NCBI RefSeq assembly: GCF_023898315.1
Contig: NC_064621.1
Span: 126,455,521 to 126,519,520, forward strand
DNA length: 64,000 nucleotides
Direction: 5' to 3'
Source: Schistocerca nitens
Taxonomy: Eukaryota > Arthropoda > Insecta > Orthoptera > Acrididae
Part shown: positions 1 through 10,354 of the stretch, piece after piece
How positions within the stretch are numbered: position 1 is the stretch's first letter
How the letters are laid out: each line of letters begins with the position of its first letter
Made by a program: the position numbers and the translations under genes
Notes under the pieces: model-generated
Told to the model about the DNA's origin: nothing
The model's input: only the letters and a program-made list of their open reading frames with translations
Database searches by the model: none

Positions 1-3000
1 CAGGCTCACTTCCCCTCAGCACAAACGCGTTACTGTTTCTGGTACGGACCTGATTGCTTGCTTGCTTTTCTACATCCATCTCCCGATACTGGGATTACAA
101 GAACAGCTGTATTTTTGCATGGTGTGCGATAATATTATACCATTTTCGCGGTACTTCTCGATATCAAGCACACGGCAGCATCGTACCGATTGCTCGTGCA
201 ACATAATTCCCAAGATATAGATTGAAATTATTTCTCTACAAACCCCAAACTTTAGCGAGGTGGAATATGCTCGAGACCACTGAGTAACTAGAAACTTATT
301 CTGTGTGCAAGGATCTTTATGTTGTGAAAAAACCAAACAAAAGAAAAATAGAGGAAACTGGTATTTCCACTCGCTCATACCGATGTCGGCGATGTAACAG
401 ATTCCAAATCATCTCTGTAATTTACAAAGTCAAATAACGTGCTTCTCATGTCTAGAGGACCAGCAAACATGTCTTTGACCTGCTAGATGCACACACCACA
501 ACCCATGTTCCCTCAACTAAATAAAGGCGCGAAATGTGCAGAAGCAATGAACCGAACAGTTACCTGGGTGGGAATAATGGCCCAGCAAAAACGCACGTCC
601 ATATTGAATCTTCTCAAATTCCCATGCGATCACGAATGCTATCCAACACATACTAAGTACTAGTTCGCTATTCTGCCGTCTAGAGGACGACAAACTAAAC
701 TCAGCTACATTCCTACTATCCAACGGCCTCTCCATTCAGACAGTTCCTACAGTTAATGGGAAACGTGAATCATGCACACCATAGACCACTCATAGGCAGA
801 ATCATCCTAGAAAACCAGTCACATATGTGTTTTATCATTGTACTTACAGTTAAATGTTACAATCGCGGTCTCAGTGGAACGACATTCGACAATGAGCGAA
901 GTATCGGAAATACACCCTGCTGATGGCTGTGTCTCTGGAAATAGAAATATCTGTACCATTCTTATGACTTGACATACTCCTCCCTCTGCCATCTGCACAT
1001 GTTGGAACACAAACATACTTTACAAGCCTGATGTTGAAGGTGAACCTATCACACATCCCCTGCTATTACTAAGTACAATACTTGACCAATAAATGATTCC
1101 ACACGATACAAAATAATACTGAGAGAAAATCAGCGATGGGTGGTCGAGTCTCGTAAGTTTTTTTTACGAGTATTACCCCTGTGTCTTAGAAAGAGAGGCG
1201 TAATCGGCCAGATGTTAAAAAACAAGATCACAACAACCACTGTATGTTGCTGTCACAAGCGGTCTTGGTTCTACAGGTGCACACAAGTATCCATGTTAAA
1301 AGCTATACTGGCTTTATAAATCGAGGTATGGCATCACCTACGAATCGCATTGTTTTTCCAGAAAAATACGGAGGTGGTGATCTTAGGAGCGTATATTATT
1401 AGACCAGCAGTCAGGTTACACGTAACTGAAGAAGCAACCTCGTTATAAAAGCGCTCCATTTTGAAAGTGTTTCAGCTAAGAAACGTGGTATGAAACCGCT
1501 ATCTGCAACTCCCTCACACCACTAGATATTTCTTCTGTATGTGTACGGTATTCTGTCTCGATACCAAGTCAGAGGTTCTGCGCTATATCCACTGAGTTAT
1601 AGGCGATGACTGGTTGAGAAGGATCACAAACAGTAGTAGATGGTGTGCCGATTAAGGTCCTAAGATATGTACACTAACTTTTCAGAACTCTAGTGTTACG
1701 CTGTCTGCTAGAAATGATATCTAAGATGAATCAAGTCTCTCCATTCAACCACATACCTGCATTGTATCCTATGGAAAAGTCCTTCAATGATCACAGTCAC
1801 TACTGAATCATATTTCTGGCACTCTCATATCTCAAAACGAGACACCTTTCTCAAACCTGTCTGCTATAGTAAAATCCCCACACGGTTTTAGACAGTCCCT
1901 ACACATCCTACAACTGTCCCCATTTCTGCAGCTTTGCACATGTGATCGTTTCAATTGAAGCCAGAACTGAGCAGAAGTCGGAGAAAGCCATATCCAGCAC
2001 CTTCTGCAACCTGAGTAGAAACAGAACTACCTGAGTTAGTGCAACAGGACTGTGTTTTGACCATTCAGTGGAAAGGCGCGCATTGTGGTGCATCTCCAAG
2101 CTAGATACAGATACTACAACCCGAAGCAGATCCGTGTCCATTCACATCTATCTCCCCGACATGCTATCACCGTTGTTCTGTACCTTCCAACAAAGAAAAA
2201 TTACGAACTATAAAACTCCACTAACTTCATCCGATATAGAACTCACCTAAATTGCTGGCGTGATGAGTTACATCTGTGATGTGGGTCCATCTCAGAGAGA
2301 GAGTTCTTACGATGCTTCCCAGAACAGCATTCCTAATGGGACACCCCGTCTGTCATCGAATTTACCTGTCAAACTGCTGCTGCTACCGATGCACGACGAT
2401 CCTATTAAATACACCGCTTTTGATCCATTGCAGAGGCCAGTTTAAGTTTTCATCACCCATACTGTAGAAGGATGTATTCCACAGACTATACTGTAAGTCG
2501 CTGGAGACGCTCCCTGTGACCGTGTGTCGTTGTTTGGAACATTGTTTTTTTAACTCGCTTTGTACACTGCTATACATTTTGTTTTTCTGCTATGACTTCG
2601 AGGTCTGTGTCAGGTCCTAAACTGACATTAAGAAGCTATGATTCAATGTCTCTCACAGAAAGCTAGACATAGCACAATGTAAATCATATTGTTACTGTGG
2701 CTACCATCACACGCCACAAACACTGAATGATCTTAAATAAAAGGGAGTTACAGCATAATGAAATTGGGGGAGTTTTGCGGCGTTGTGGATGGTTTCCAAA
2801 CTACAGTCCGAAAGCGATTCACGAGCTCTACATTTAAACTCATCTGTCATGGTCATGGAATAGCTGATGACTCTATGTTCCGTTTCGACTGATTCATCAT
2901 ATTGCAGTCATGTACTCATTCACTGTTTCGGTGTTATCCATCCCAGAAGGTGTTGTCCATCCACCAAAACTATTTCTCCAACTAAAATAAGCGATGTCAG

Positions 3001-3075
3001 TCAATCATTATGTGGTAACCAACAGCATGCCAGTAGACGGATAATAAGCACCACAGATGTTAGCAATTTTAGAGT
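1..3075. other. Stretch without recognisable genes or repeats
   Basis: Moderately AT-rich sequence. Open frames are at most about 180 codons, and those near the right edge only shadow the transposon that starts at 3078. I saw no transposase or reverse transcriptase motifs, no terminal repeats and no tRNA-like boxes. It may hold old, unrecognisable repeat remnants. Confidence 0.6.
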
Positions 3076-3077
3076 TA

Positions 3078-4499
3078 CACTCCTGGAAATGGAAAAAAGA
3101 ACACATTGACACCGGTGTGTCAGACCCACCATACTTGCTCCGGACACAGCGAGAGGGCTGTACAAGCAATGATCACACGCACGGCACAGCGGACACACCA
3201 GGAACCGCGGTGTTGGCCGTCGAATGGCGCTAGCTGCGCAGTATTTGTGCACCGCCGCCGTCAGTGTCAGCCAGTTTGCCGTGGCATACGGAGCTCCATC
3301 GCAGTCTTTAACACTGGTAGCATGCCGCGACAGAGTGGACGTGAACCGTATGTGCAGTTGACGGACTTTGAGCGAGGGCGTATAGTGGGCATGCGGGAGG
3401 CTGGGTGGACGTACCGCCGAATTGCTCAACACGTGGGGCGTGAGGTCTCCACAGTACATCGATGTTGTCGCCAGTGGTCGGCGGAAGGTGCACGTGCCCG
3501 TCGACCTGGGACCGGACCGCAGCGACGCACGGATGCACGCCAAGACCGTAGGATCCTACGCAGTGCCGTAGGGGACCGCACCGCCACTTCCCAGCAAATT
3601 AGGGACACTGTTGCTCCTGGGGTATCGGCGAGGACCATTCGCAACCGTCTCCATGAAGCTGGGCTACGGTCCCGCACACCGTTAGGCCGTCTTCCGCTCA
3701 CGCCCCAACATCGTGCAGCCCGCCTCCAGTGGTGTCGCGACAGGCGTGAATGGAGGGACGAATGGAGACGTGTCGTCTTCAGCGATGAGAGTCGCTTCTG
3801 CCTTGGTGCCAATGATGGTCGTATGCGTGTTTGGCGCCGTGCAGGTGAGCGCCACAATCGGGACTGCATACGACCGAGGCACACAGGGCCAACACCCAGC
3901 ATCATGGTGTGGGGAGCGATCTCCTACACTGGCCGTACACCACTGGTGATCGTCGAGGGGACACTGAATAGTGCACGGTACATCCAAACTGTCATCGAAC
4001 CCATCGTTCTACCATTCCTAGACCGGCAAGGGAACTTGCTGTTCCAACAGGACAATGCACGTCCGCATGTATCCCGAGCCACCCAACGTGCTCTAGAAGG
4101 TGTAAGTCAACTACCCTGGCCAGCAAGATCTCCGGATCTGTCCCCCATTGAGCATGTTTGGGACTGGATGAAGCGTCGTCTCACGCGGTCTGCACGTCCA
4201 GCACGAACGCTGGTCCAACTGAGGCGCCAGGTGGAAATGGCATGGCAAGCCGTTCCACAGGACTACATCCAGCATCTCTACGATCGTCTCCATGGGAGAA
4301 TAGCAGCCTGCATTGCTGCGAAAGGTGGATATACACTGTACTAGTGCCGACATTGTGCATGCTCTGTTGCCTGTGTCTATGTGCCTGTGGTTCTGTCAGT
4401 GTGATCATGTGATGTATCTGACCCCAGGAATGTGTCAATAAAGTTTCCCCTTCCTGGGACAATGAATTCACGGTGTTCTTATTTCAATTTCCAGGAGTG
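3078..4499 (+). mobile_element. Intact Tc1-like DNA transposon, copy 1
   Basis: A complete 1,422-bp Tc1/mariner-superfamily element. It is flanked by TA target duplications at 3076-3077 and 4500-4501. Its 27-bp terminal inverted repeats begin CACTCCTGGAAAT and differ at only two positions (3078-3104 against 4473-4499). It holds one open transposase gene and an AATAAA polyadenylation signal at 4437-4442. A second copy of exactly the same length is at 35373-36794, and the two are nearly identical, so transposition was recent. Copy 1 looks the more likely to be functional. Confidence 0.95.
3322..4344 (+). CDS. Tc1-like transposase, intact (DD32E)
   Basis: A 340-residue DDE transposase that would bind the terminal repeats and catalyse cut-and-paste transposition at TA sites. 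The ATG at 3322 opens MPRQSGREPYV and gives the usual Tc1 length; the same frame stays open upstream to 3106, but that part has no family similarity. Residues about 10-50 (LTDFERGRIVGMREAGW) are the first helix-turn-helix; a second paired-like domain follows to about residue 135. The catalytic triad reads D155 (VVFSDESRF), D244 (FQQDNARPH) and E277 (SPDLSPIEHVWD). The last spacing is 32 residues, not the 34 of standard Tc1. No stops or frameshifts. The nearby antisense frames are shadows. Confidence 0.93.
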   Translation: MPRQSGREPYVQLTDFERGRIVGMREAGWTYRRIAQHVGREVSTVHRCCRQWSAEGARARRPGTGPQRRTDARQDRRILRSAVGDRTATSQQIRDTVAPGVSARTIRNRLHEAGLRSRTPLGRLPLTPQHRAARLQWCRDRREWRDEWRRVVFSDESRFCLGANDGRMRVWRRAGERHNRDCIRPRHTGPTPSIMVWGAISYTGRTPLVIVEGTLNSARYIQTVIEPIVLPFLDRQGNLLFQQDNARPHVSRATQRALEGVSQLPWPARSPDLSPIEHVWDWMKRRLTRSARPARTLVQLRRQVEMAWQAVPQDYIQHLYDRLHGRIAACIAAKGGYTLY

Positions 4500-4501
4500 T
4501 A

Positions 4502-5293
4502 TTTCAACACCGACTAATGATGTGACAGCATGTTTCCAGTTTCAGTATCATAGCTAAACCACCCCTTCTCCACTTTGCCAGTGTCATTGCGAACGTGACT
4601 GTGCAGTACATCCATTCATTGTTAAGTCTCGAATACATGCACTATCCAAGTATATTAGACAGCGCTCTACATATTTCTAACACCTCAAGCGTAGTGCTTA
4701 ATTTACTTTCTATGGGAATCAAAGAGCATTCTCACTGTCTTAGGGTGAAATATCAGTTGTAGGAAGTCATCGTCTGCGAAGACGTTGAAATTCGTTGGCC
4801 AAAGACCAATTTTCTTGAATCCTTCATTGCAGTTAGAATATTAGCAGTACACACAAGAGCTTGCCCAAACAAAAATGAGATTTGCCACGAAGTGACAATT
4901 TTCCCTGGTTTCGATCTTCAAAATACAAGCTCAAGGGTTTTGTAAATGCTACATTCAGAGGCTGATGTTTATGCTTGTGATGTAGCGGAAATCACGGTAA
5001 AATTACACCGTTCTTTTGAGATAGTTCGATCATCTGCAAGTATTTCACACGAGAGGCATGCCCATCAAGGAGTAGCGGAACAAAATTTCCTATCTTTTAA
5101 TTATAAAAGTCCCAGAATTTGTGGAACCAGCGTAAGAATATTTCGCTTGTCATCCATGCAAAGCCCTCAGCTGCGGCCCAACCTTCTGGTAGCAAAGCAG
5201 ATTCGAATTCTTGCTGTATATGCTAGAATAGATCAACACCGAAGACATGACTCTTCCGTCTACTGAACAACACATTTCAGCAGTAATTGAATT
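4502..5293. other. No feature recognised
   Basis: A non-coding stretch of about 790 bp between the Tc1-like element and a SINE. I saw no coding motifs or terminal repeats. Confidence 0.5.
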
Positions 5294-5484
5294 CGCGCGG
5301 GTAGCCGCGCGGTCTGGGGCGCCTTGTCGCGGCTCCTCCCGTCGCGGGTTCGATTCCTCCCTCGGGTATGGGTCTCTGTGTTGTCCTTAGCGTAAGTTAT
5401 TTTAAGTTAGATTAAGTAGCGCGTAAGCCTTGGGACCGATGACCTCAGCAGTTTGGTCCCATGAGACCTTACCACAAATTTCCA
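5294..5484 (+). mobile_element. tRNA-derived SINE, family D
   Basis: The head is tRNA-like, with a B box reading GGTTCGATTCC at about 5347. The body follows (ttgtccttagcgtaagtt, then gaccgatgacctcagcag) and the copy ends ccttaccacaaattt. A second copy is at 50790-51001. The body is distantly related to that of families A and B. No clear target duplication was seen. Confidence 0.85.
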
Positions 5485-5699
5485 AAAATAACTGTATTTC
5501 CATATTCTGCAGCTGTGAGAATTTCAGTTTCACAGTGTACTTTATTTGCAGTAATGTTTGAGTGCTGTTTCGGAACAACAGTTATCCGGTCTCGTTACAG
5601 TCATAAACTCGTGCAAACTAACTGCAGTACCAGATTACAAACCACTGAGCTAGAACCTAGACCTCAGTGCTCTTTGATGTCTGATACACCAAATGCATC

Positions 5700-6030
5700 C
5701 ATCAATAACGCCACTGGGCCAAGCTTCCCTACTTTTAGCCCACAAAATATTACACCAATATCCAGAATTACACCAGGGGAGAAAAAGGGTTACAAAAAGA
5801 GAGTTAAAACCACTATTCTCACATCATCTCCCTACAAAAATGAACTACAAGAAGCGCCAAAGAAAAGAAAAATCTATGGGAGCTAATAGAAGCTAAACAT
5901 AATAAGGATCAGGCTGCTAGCTCTAGAAGAGAAGAAGAAAGTAAAAAAAAGAAAAAGAAACTGACTCTACAGAAAACGAAACATCTGAAGACGACGAACA
6001 AGCTTTTCTGGCGTAACCAAAAGCGCCAAC
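5700..6030 (+). pseudogene. Fragment of pogo/Tigger-like transposase C-terminus
   Basis: The translation contains PQNITPISRITPG, then KRVKTTILTSSPYKNEL, ending at a stop at 5884-5886. This proline-rich link followed by a 'T-S-S/T-P-x-K/E' motif is typical of the C-terminal tail of pogo/Tigger (CENP-B/jerky-like DDE) transposases in insects. After a frameshift an acidic stretch (SEDDEQAFLA), also usual for that tail, is readable to about 6015. The catalytic domain is absent, so this is a small decayed remnant. The assignment rests on motif recognition only. Confidence 0.5.
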
Positions 6031-6430
6031 GAAGATGAGGAACGCAACAGAAGAGAAGGCAGTGAAACGACGTCGGCCAATGGTGCGCTGATTAGGACCG
6101 CACCACAACAGGAGCGGCCTCTTCAAGAAGAGAATATAAGCGCCTCTCCTGCCAGCCTCGGCCCTCAGTATTCGGTTTGGAGCAGTATACGGACAAGCCT
6201 AGCACAGAACGCTACGATAGCAGTTATTAGTGATCCACAAACTGTATGTCAAACTTGCATGAAAATTGTATATTGCAAAGGACTCGGATATATGTTGGAT
6301 GTCGCCCATCGCTTATGACACCATTGTAAGTTCCAGGTTAAGTACTGTCAGTCTTCTTATTTGTAATAAATGTTATTTGCCTGAATTCTTGTGTAGCATT
6401 CCAAGACCCCACCCTCCTTTAGGAGCCCTG
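6031..6430. other. No feature recognised
   Basis: Possibly repeat-derived sequence with a GC-rich part around 6060-6180, but no family or coding motif that I can name. Confidence 0.4.
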
Positions 6431-6441
6431 TACAAGGCTAG

Positions 6442-6643
6442 CGCGCATCTCGTGGTCGTGCGGTAGCGTTCTCGCTTCCCACGCCCGGGTTCCCGGGTTC
6501 GATTCCCGGCGGGGTCAGGGATTTTCTCTGCCTCGTGATGGCTGGGTGTTGTGTGCTGTCCTTAGGTTAGTTAGGTTTAAGTAGTTCTAAGTTCTAGGGG
6601 ACTTATGACCACAGCAGTTGAGTCCCATAGTGCTCAGAGCCAT
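6442..6643 (+). mobile_element. tRNA-derived SINE, family B
   Basis: The tRNA-like head (cgtggtcgtgcggtagcg, B box GGTTCGATTCC) is followed by ggattttctctgcctcgtga and then the body shared with family A (gtccttaggttagttaggtt ... cccatagtgctcagagcca). It is flanked by the 11-bp duplication TACAAGGCTAG at 6431-6441 and 6644-6654, direct evidence of retroposition. Confidence 0.93.
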
Positions 6644-6654
6644 TACAAGGCTAG

Positions 6655-8390
6655 TGAGCAGGATCCCACAAAAGCGACATATATACTTTACAGTGAATGA
6701 TATTCCACTTCAACTGAGATTTGGATTGCATATCATAAGCGCAACCTCTGGGCTCGTAACTCGTGTGTTGGCGTGAATAGTGAGGACGACGAAGCCCAGA
6801 TTATTTGTACAAAGAGGAAAAGAAAAACGAAATAAAACACAGTTTCCATTCTGGCTTGTGTGCGGGGGAATAAATTATTTTTTGTATGTACATTTGCAAA
6901 CTGTATTACAAAAATGTTTGAATAAATAGTTCCCAATTTTTTGCTCCGAAGGAGGTGGTCCGTTCCGTCCCGGTGTCATCTACATCAGCAACCGCGGATT
7001 CTGAAGCATCAGCATCAGAATCTGCTTTCTCCATATGCGGATCGACAATACTGCCGCAGTCGACAAGGACATATTTTTTGCGTCGGGTTTCATTTCCATC
7101 ATTTGTGGTTTACCGAATTTTGTCATAGTTTTAACTTCAGAGAATATCGTAAAAGTCTAAAAGCAGAAATGTTCACAGAGCCTAACTTCATATATTCAAT
7201 AATTGTGCACTGCAGTGATGACTGACTAATACAGACAGATAAGATGGATGCTCGTTTAAATAACAGAAGATCGGCTGGCGCTACATCTTGTCAATGGACG
7301 GCGCAATGGCGGCAATGTTTGAAACTTCTTTACAACAATGAGCAAAAGTGAAATTACAGATAAAAAAGTTTATCACTCAAAATAAAAGATTTATTTAAGA
7401 AAAATTTAAGAAAGTTGTTGAACACGTGAGGGAGGCTATGTACGGTGTCGTCCCTAACCTTCTCCTTACAATGTTGCGCCACGCCAAACAAAAATATTCC
7501 TCGTCCAAAAATATAATTCCAGACTTAATAAGTGTTACACTGACATGAAGCGTTTCTTTATGTTTTTACAAGTTTTGTCCTTTCATCGGTTAGATAAGGC
7601 ATACGAAAAAGAAAAGAACGAACATGTTAACACACATACAATTATTTTTTGTCGAGTCCCACGTTGGGCACCAGAATGAATCATTAATCCTCAGTTTTTA
7701 GTTTAACTTTTAGTTTACCTTCATAATTTCTCACGGAGGTCGGCTCTTCATGATAACATGCGTAAAACATCTAATTATTAAAAGTTGAGGCTGATGTCTG
7801 ACGTGCATATGTACGACAGCATCATCGTTTGCAGACGACTGACCGAATCATTTGTAACATCTCTTACATGGAATGGTTGCAAGATAAAACTATCGGCTCT
7901 ATCTGGATCGCTGATTGCTACGATCAAGTAAGCAAGTACGGATTAATCACTGAACGCAGTACGCGTTCGGTCACTGCGTCTCTTTCTGTCTTTGATCTCA
8001 GGGTCGCTGACTGCTATGAGCAAGTACGCAATCATATAAATTATCCAGGTGGGAGGAGGTAAGTTTAAAATAAGTACAAAAAGTTCTTGACAGATTACTT
8101 TAAAACCAGCAAACCAAAAACCGATTTCAAGAGAACTTACACAGCACGTCTGCTTGGTAAAATTGACTACGAGAGAAAGACAAAATAAGAGAGAGAGAGA
8201 GAGAACTCATGCTCTTAAGCAAAAATCAAGACAACATTTTTCCCTACTCTATTTGTTTCAGCAACAGACCATTTCAGTATCGCTGACCGTCGATAAATCC
8301 CTGCTGTGGTGTTACAGAACACTATTATTATTGTACATGCAGACTGTCAGAGAGAAAACAATATGTGCAGAAGGCTGGTTCTTCACGCAC
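6655..8390. other. AT-rich stretch, no gene recognised
   Basis: Mostly AT-rich. It has a short GA run at about 8190-8207 and a weak local repeat (gatcgctgattgctacgatc at about 7908, related to sequence at about 8003). The short open frames have no recognisable domains. Confidence 0.5.
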
Positions 8391-10170
8391 AGTAACGAAA
8401 ATTATCATACCTCATAAACTGGTAAGAGATGGAACTGATCCCCCATGGTACACAAAACAGGTCCGAACGCTGTTGCAGAGGCAACGGAAAAAGCATGCGA
8501 AGTTCAGAAGAACGCGAAATCCCGAAGATTGGCTAAAATTTACAGACGCGCGAAATTTGGCACGGACTTCAATGCGAGATGCCTTTAATAGGTTCCACAA
8601 AGAAACATTGTCTCGAAATTTGGTAGAAAATCCGAAGAAATTCTGGTCATATGTAAAGTACGCAAGCGGCAAGACGCAGTCAATACCTTCGCTGCGCAGT
8701 GCCGATGGTACTGTTACCCACGACTGTGCCGCTAAAGCGGAGTTATTGAACGTAGTTTTCCGAAATTCCTTCACCAGGGAAGACGAATGGAATATTCCAG
8801 AATTTGAAACACGAACAGCTGCTAGCATGAGTTTCTTAGAAGTAGATACCTTAGGGGTTGCGAAGCTACTCAAATCGCTTGATACGGGCAAGTCTTCAGG
8901 TCCAGATTGTACATCGATTAGGTTCCCTTCAGATTACGCTGATACAATAGCTCCCTACTTAGCAATCATATACAACCGCTCGCTCACCGATAGATCTGTA
9001 CCTACAGATTGGAAAATTGCTCAGGTCACACCAGTGTTTAAGAAGGGTAGTAGGAGTAATCCATCGAACTACAGACCTATATCATTGACGTCGGTTTGCA
9101 GTAGGGTTTTGGAGTATATACTGTATTCAAACATTATGAATCACCTCGAAGGGAACGATCTATTGATACGTAATCAGCATGGTTTCAGAAAACATCGTTC
9201 TTGTGCAACGCAGCTAGCTCTTTATTCGCACGAAGTAATGGCCGCCATCGACAGGGGATCTCAAGTTGATTCCGTATTTCTAGATTTCCGGAAAGCATTT
9301 GACACCGTTCCTCATAAGCAACTTCTAATCAAGCTGCGGGCCTACGGGGTATCGTCTCAGTTGTGCGACTGGATTCGTGATTTCCTGTCAGGAAGGTCGC
9401 AGTTCGTAGTAATTGACGGCAAATCATCGAGTAAAACTGAAGTGATATCAGGTTATCCCCAGGGAAGCGTCCTGGGACCTCTGCTGTTCCTGATCTATAT
9501 AAATGACCTGGGTGACAATGTGAGCAGTTCTCTTAGGTTGTTCGCAGATGATGCTGTAATTTACCGTCTAGTAAGGTCATCCGAAGACCAGTATCAGTTG
9601 CAAAGCGATTTAGAAAAGATTGCTGTATGGTGTGGCAGGTGGCAGTTGACGCTAAATGACGTAAAGTGTGAGGTGATCCACATGAGTTCCAAAAGAAATC
9701 CGTTGGAATTCGATTACTCGATAAATAGTACAATTCTCAAGGCTGTCAATTCAACTAAGTACCTGGGTGTTAAAATTACGAACAACTTCAGTTGGAAAGA
9801 CCACGTAGATAATATTGTGGGGAAGGCGAGCCAAAGATTTCGTTTCATTGGCAGGACACTTAGAAGATGCAACAAGTCCACTAAAGAGACAGCTTACACT
9901 ACACTCGTTCGTCCTCTGTTAGAATATTGCTGCGCGGTGTGGGATCCTTACCAGGTGGGATTGACGGAGGACATCGAAAGGGTGCAAAAAAGGGCAGCTC
10001 GTTTTGTATTATCACGTAATAGGGGAGAGAGTGTGGCAGATATGATACGCGAGTTGGGATTGAAGTCATTAAAGCAAAGACGTTTTTCTTCGCGGCGAGA
10101 TCTATTTCCGAAATTTCAGTCACCAACTTTCTCTTCCGAATGCGAAAATATTTTGTTGAGCCCAACCTAG
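8365..10170 (+). CDS. CR1/Jockey-type reverse transcriptase (ORF2 fragment), long open frame
   Basis: A 601-codon open frame that starts at a GTG inside flanking DNA, so there is no genuine start; element homology begins near DGTDPPWYTKQVRTLL. It encodes an RNA-dependent DNA polymerase for target-primed reverse transcription. Visible RT motifs are YRPISLTSVCSRVLEYI, FLDFRKAFDTVPH (catalytic D307), GYPQGSVLGPLLFLIYIND and LFADDAV (FADD at residues 393-396, catalytic DD), followed by the thumb region (STKYLGVKITNNFSWKDHV). The frame ends with a TAG just after LLSPT, whereas the copy at 34.5 kb continues about 45 residues further. The C-terminal tail is therefore lost through a stop and small indels. 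It cannot move by itself because the endonuclease is missing. Confidence 0.88.
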   Translation: MQKAGSSRTVTKIIIPHKLVRDGTDPPWYTKQVRTLLQRQRKKHAKFRRTRNPEDWLKFTDARNLARTSMRDAFNRFHKETLSRNLVENPKKFWSYVKYASGKTQSIPSLRSADGTVTHDCAAKAELLNVVFRNSFTREDEWNIPEFETRTAASMSFLEVDTLGVAKLLKSLDTGKSSGPDCTSIRFPSDYADTIAPYLAIIYNRSLTDRSVPTDWKIAQVTPVFKKGSRSNPSNYRPISLTSVCSRVLEYILYSNIMNHLEGNDLLIRNQHGFRKHRSCATQLALYSHEVMAAIDRGSQVDSVFLDFRKAFDTVPHKQLLIKLRAYGVSSQLCDWIRDFLSGRSQFVVIDGKSSSKTEVISGYPQGSVLGPLLFLIYINDLGDNVSSSLRLFADDAVIYRLVRSSEDQYQLQSDLEKIAVWCGRWQLTLNDVKCEVIHMSSKRNPLEFDYSINSTILKAVNSTKYLGVKITNNFSWKDHVDNIVGKASQRFRFIGRTLRRCNKSTKETAYTTLVRPLLEYCCAVWDPYQVGLTEDIERVQKRAARFVLSRNRGESVADMIRELGLKSLKQRRFSSRRDLFPKFQSPTFSSECENILLSPT

Positions 10171-10354
10171 ATAGGAATGATCATCAAAATAAAATAAGAG
10201 AAATCGGAGCTCGAACAGAAAGGTTTAGGTGTTCGTTTTTCCCGCTTGCTGTTCGGGAGTGGAATGGTAGGGAGATAGAATGATTGTGGTTCGATGAACC
10301 CTCTGCCAAGCACTTAAATGTGAATTGCAGAGTAATCATGTAGATGTAGATGTA
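8395..10354 (+). mobile_element. CR1-like non-LTR retrotransposon, 5'-truncated (copy 1)
   Basis: A retroposed copy that keeps only the reverse transcriptase part of ORF2 and the 3' UTR. The 3' end is a short tandem tail of TAGATG units (about 10339-10354), the same tail found on the CR1-like copies ending at about 34643, 23218 and 61812. The endonuclease and ORF1 are missing, as expected from incomplete first-strand synthesis. Confidence 0.9.

Noticed and set aside
3001-3905. Long minus-strand frames (up to 180 codons) over the Tc1 transposase
   Set aside because: They are antisense shadows of the transposase in GC-rich DNA and have no domain of their own. The same shadows recur over copy 2 at 35365-36282.
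7829-8062. 77-codon frame with an internal duplication as a possible small gene
   Set aside because: The duplication is short and diverged, there is no domain, and the frame length is within chance expectation.
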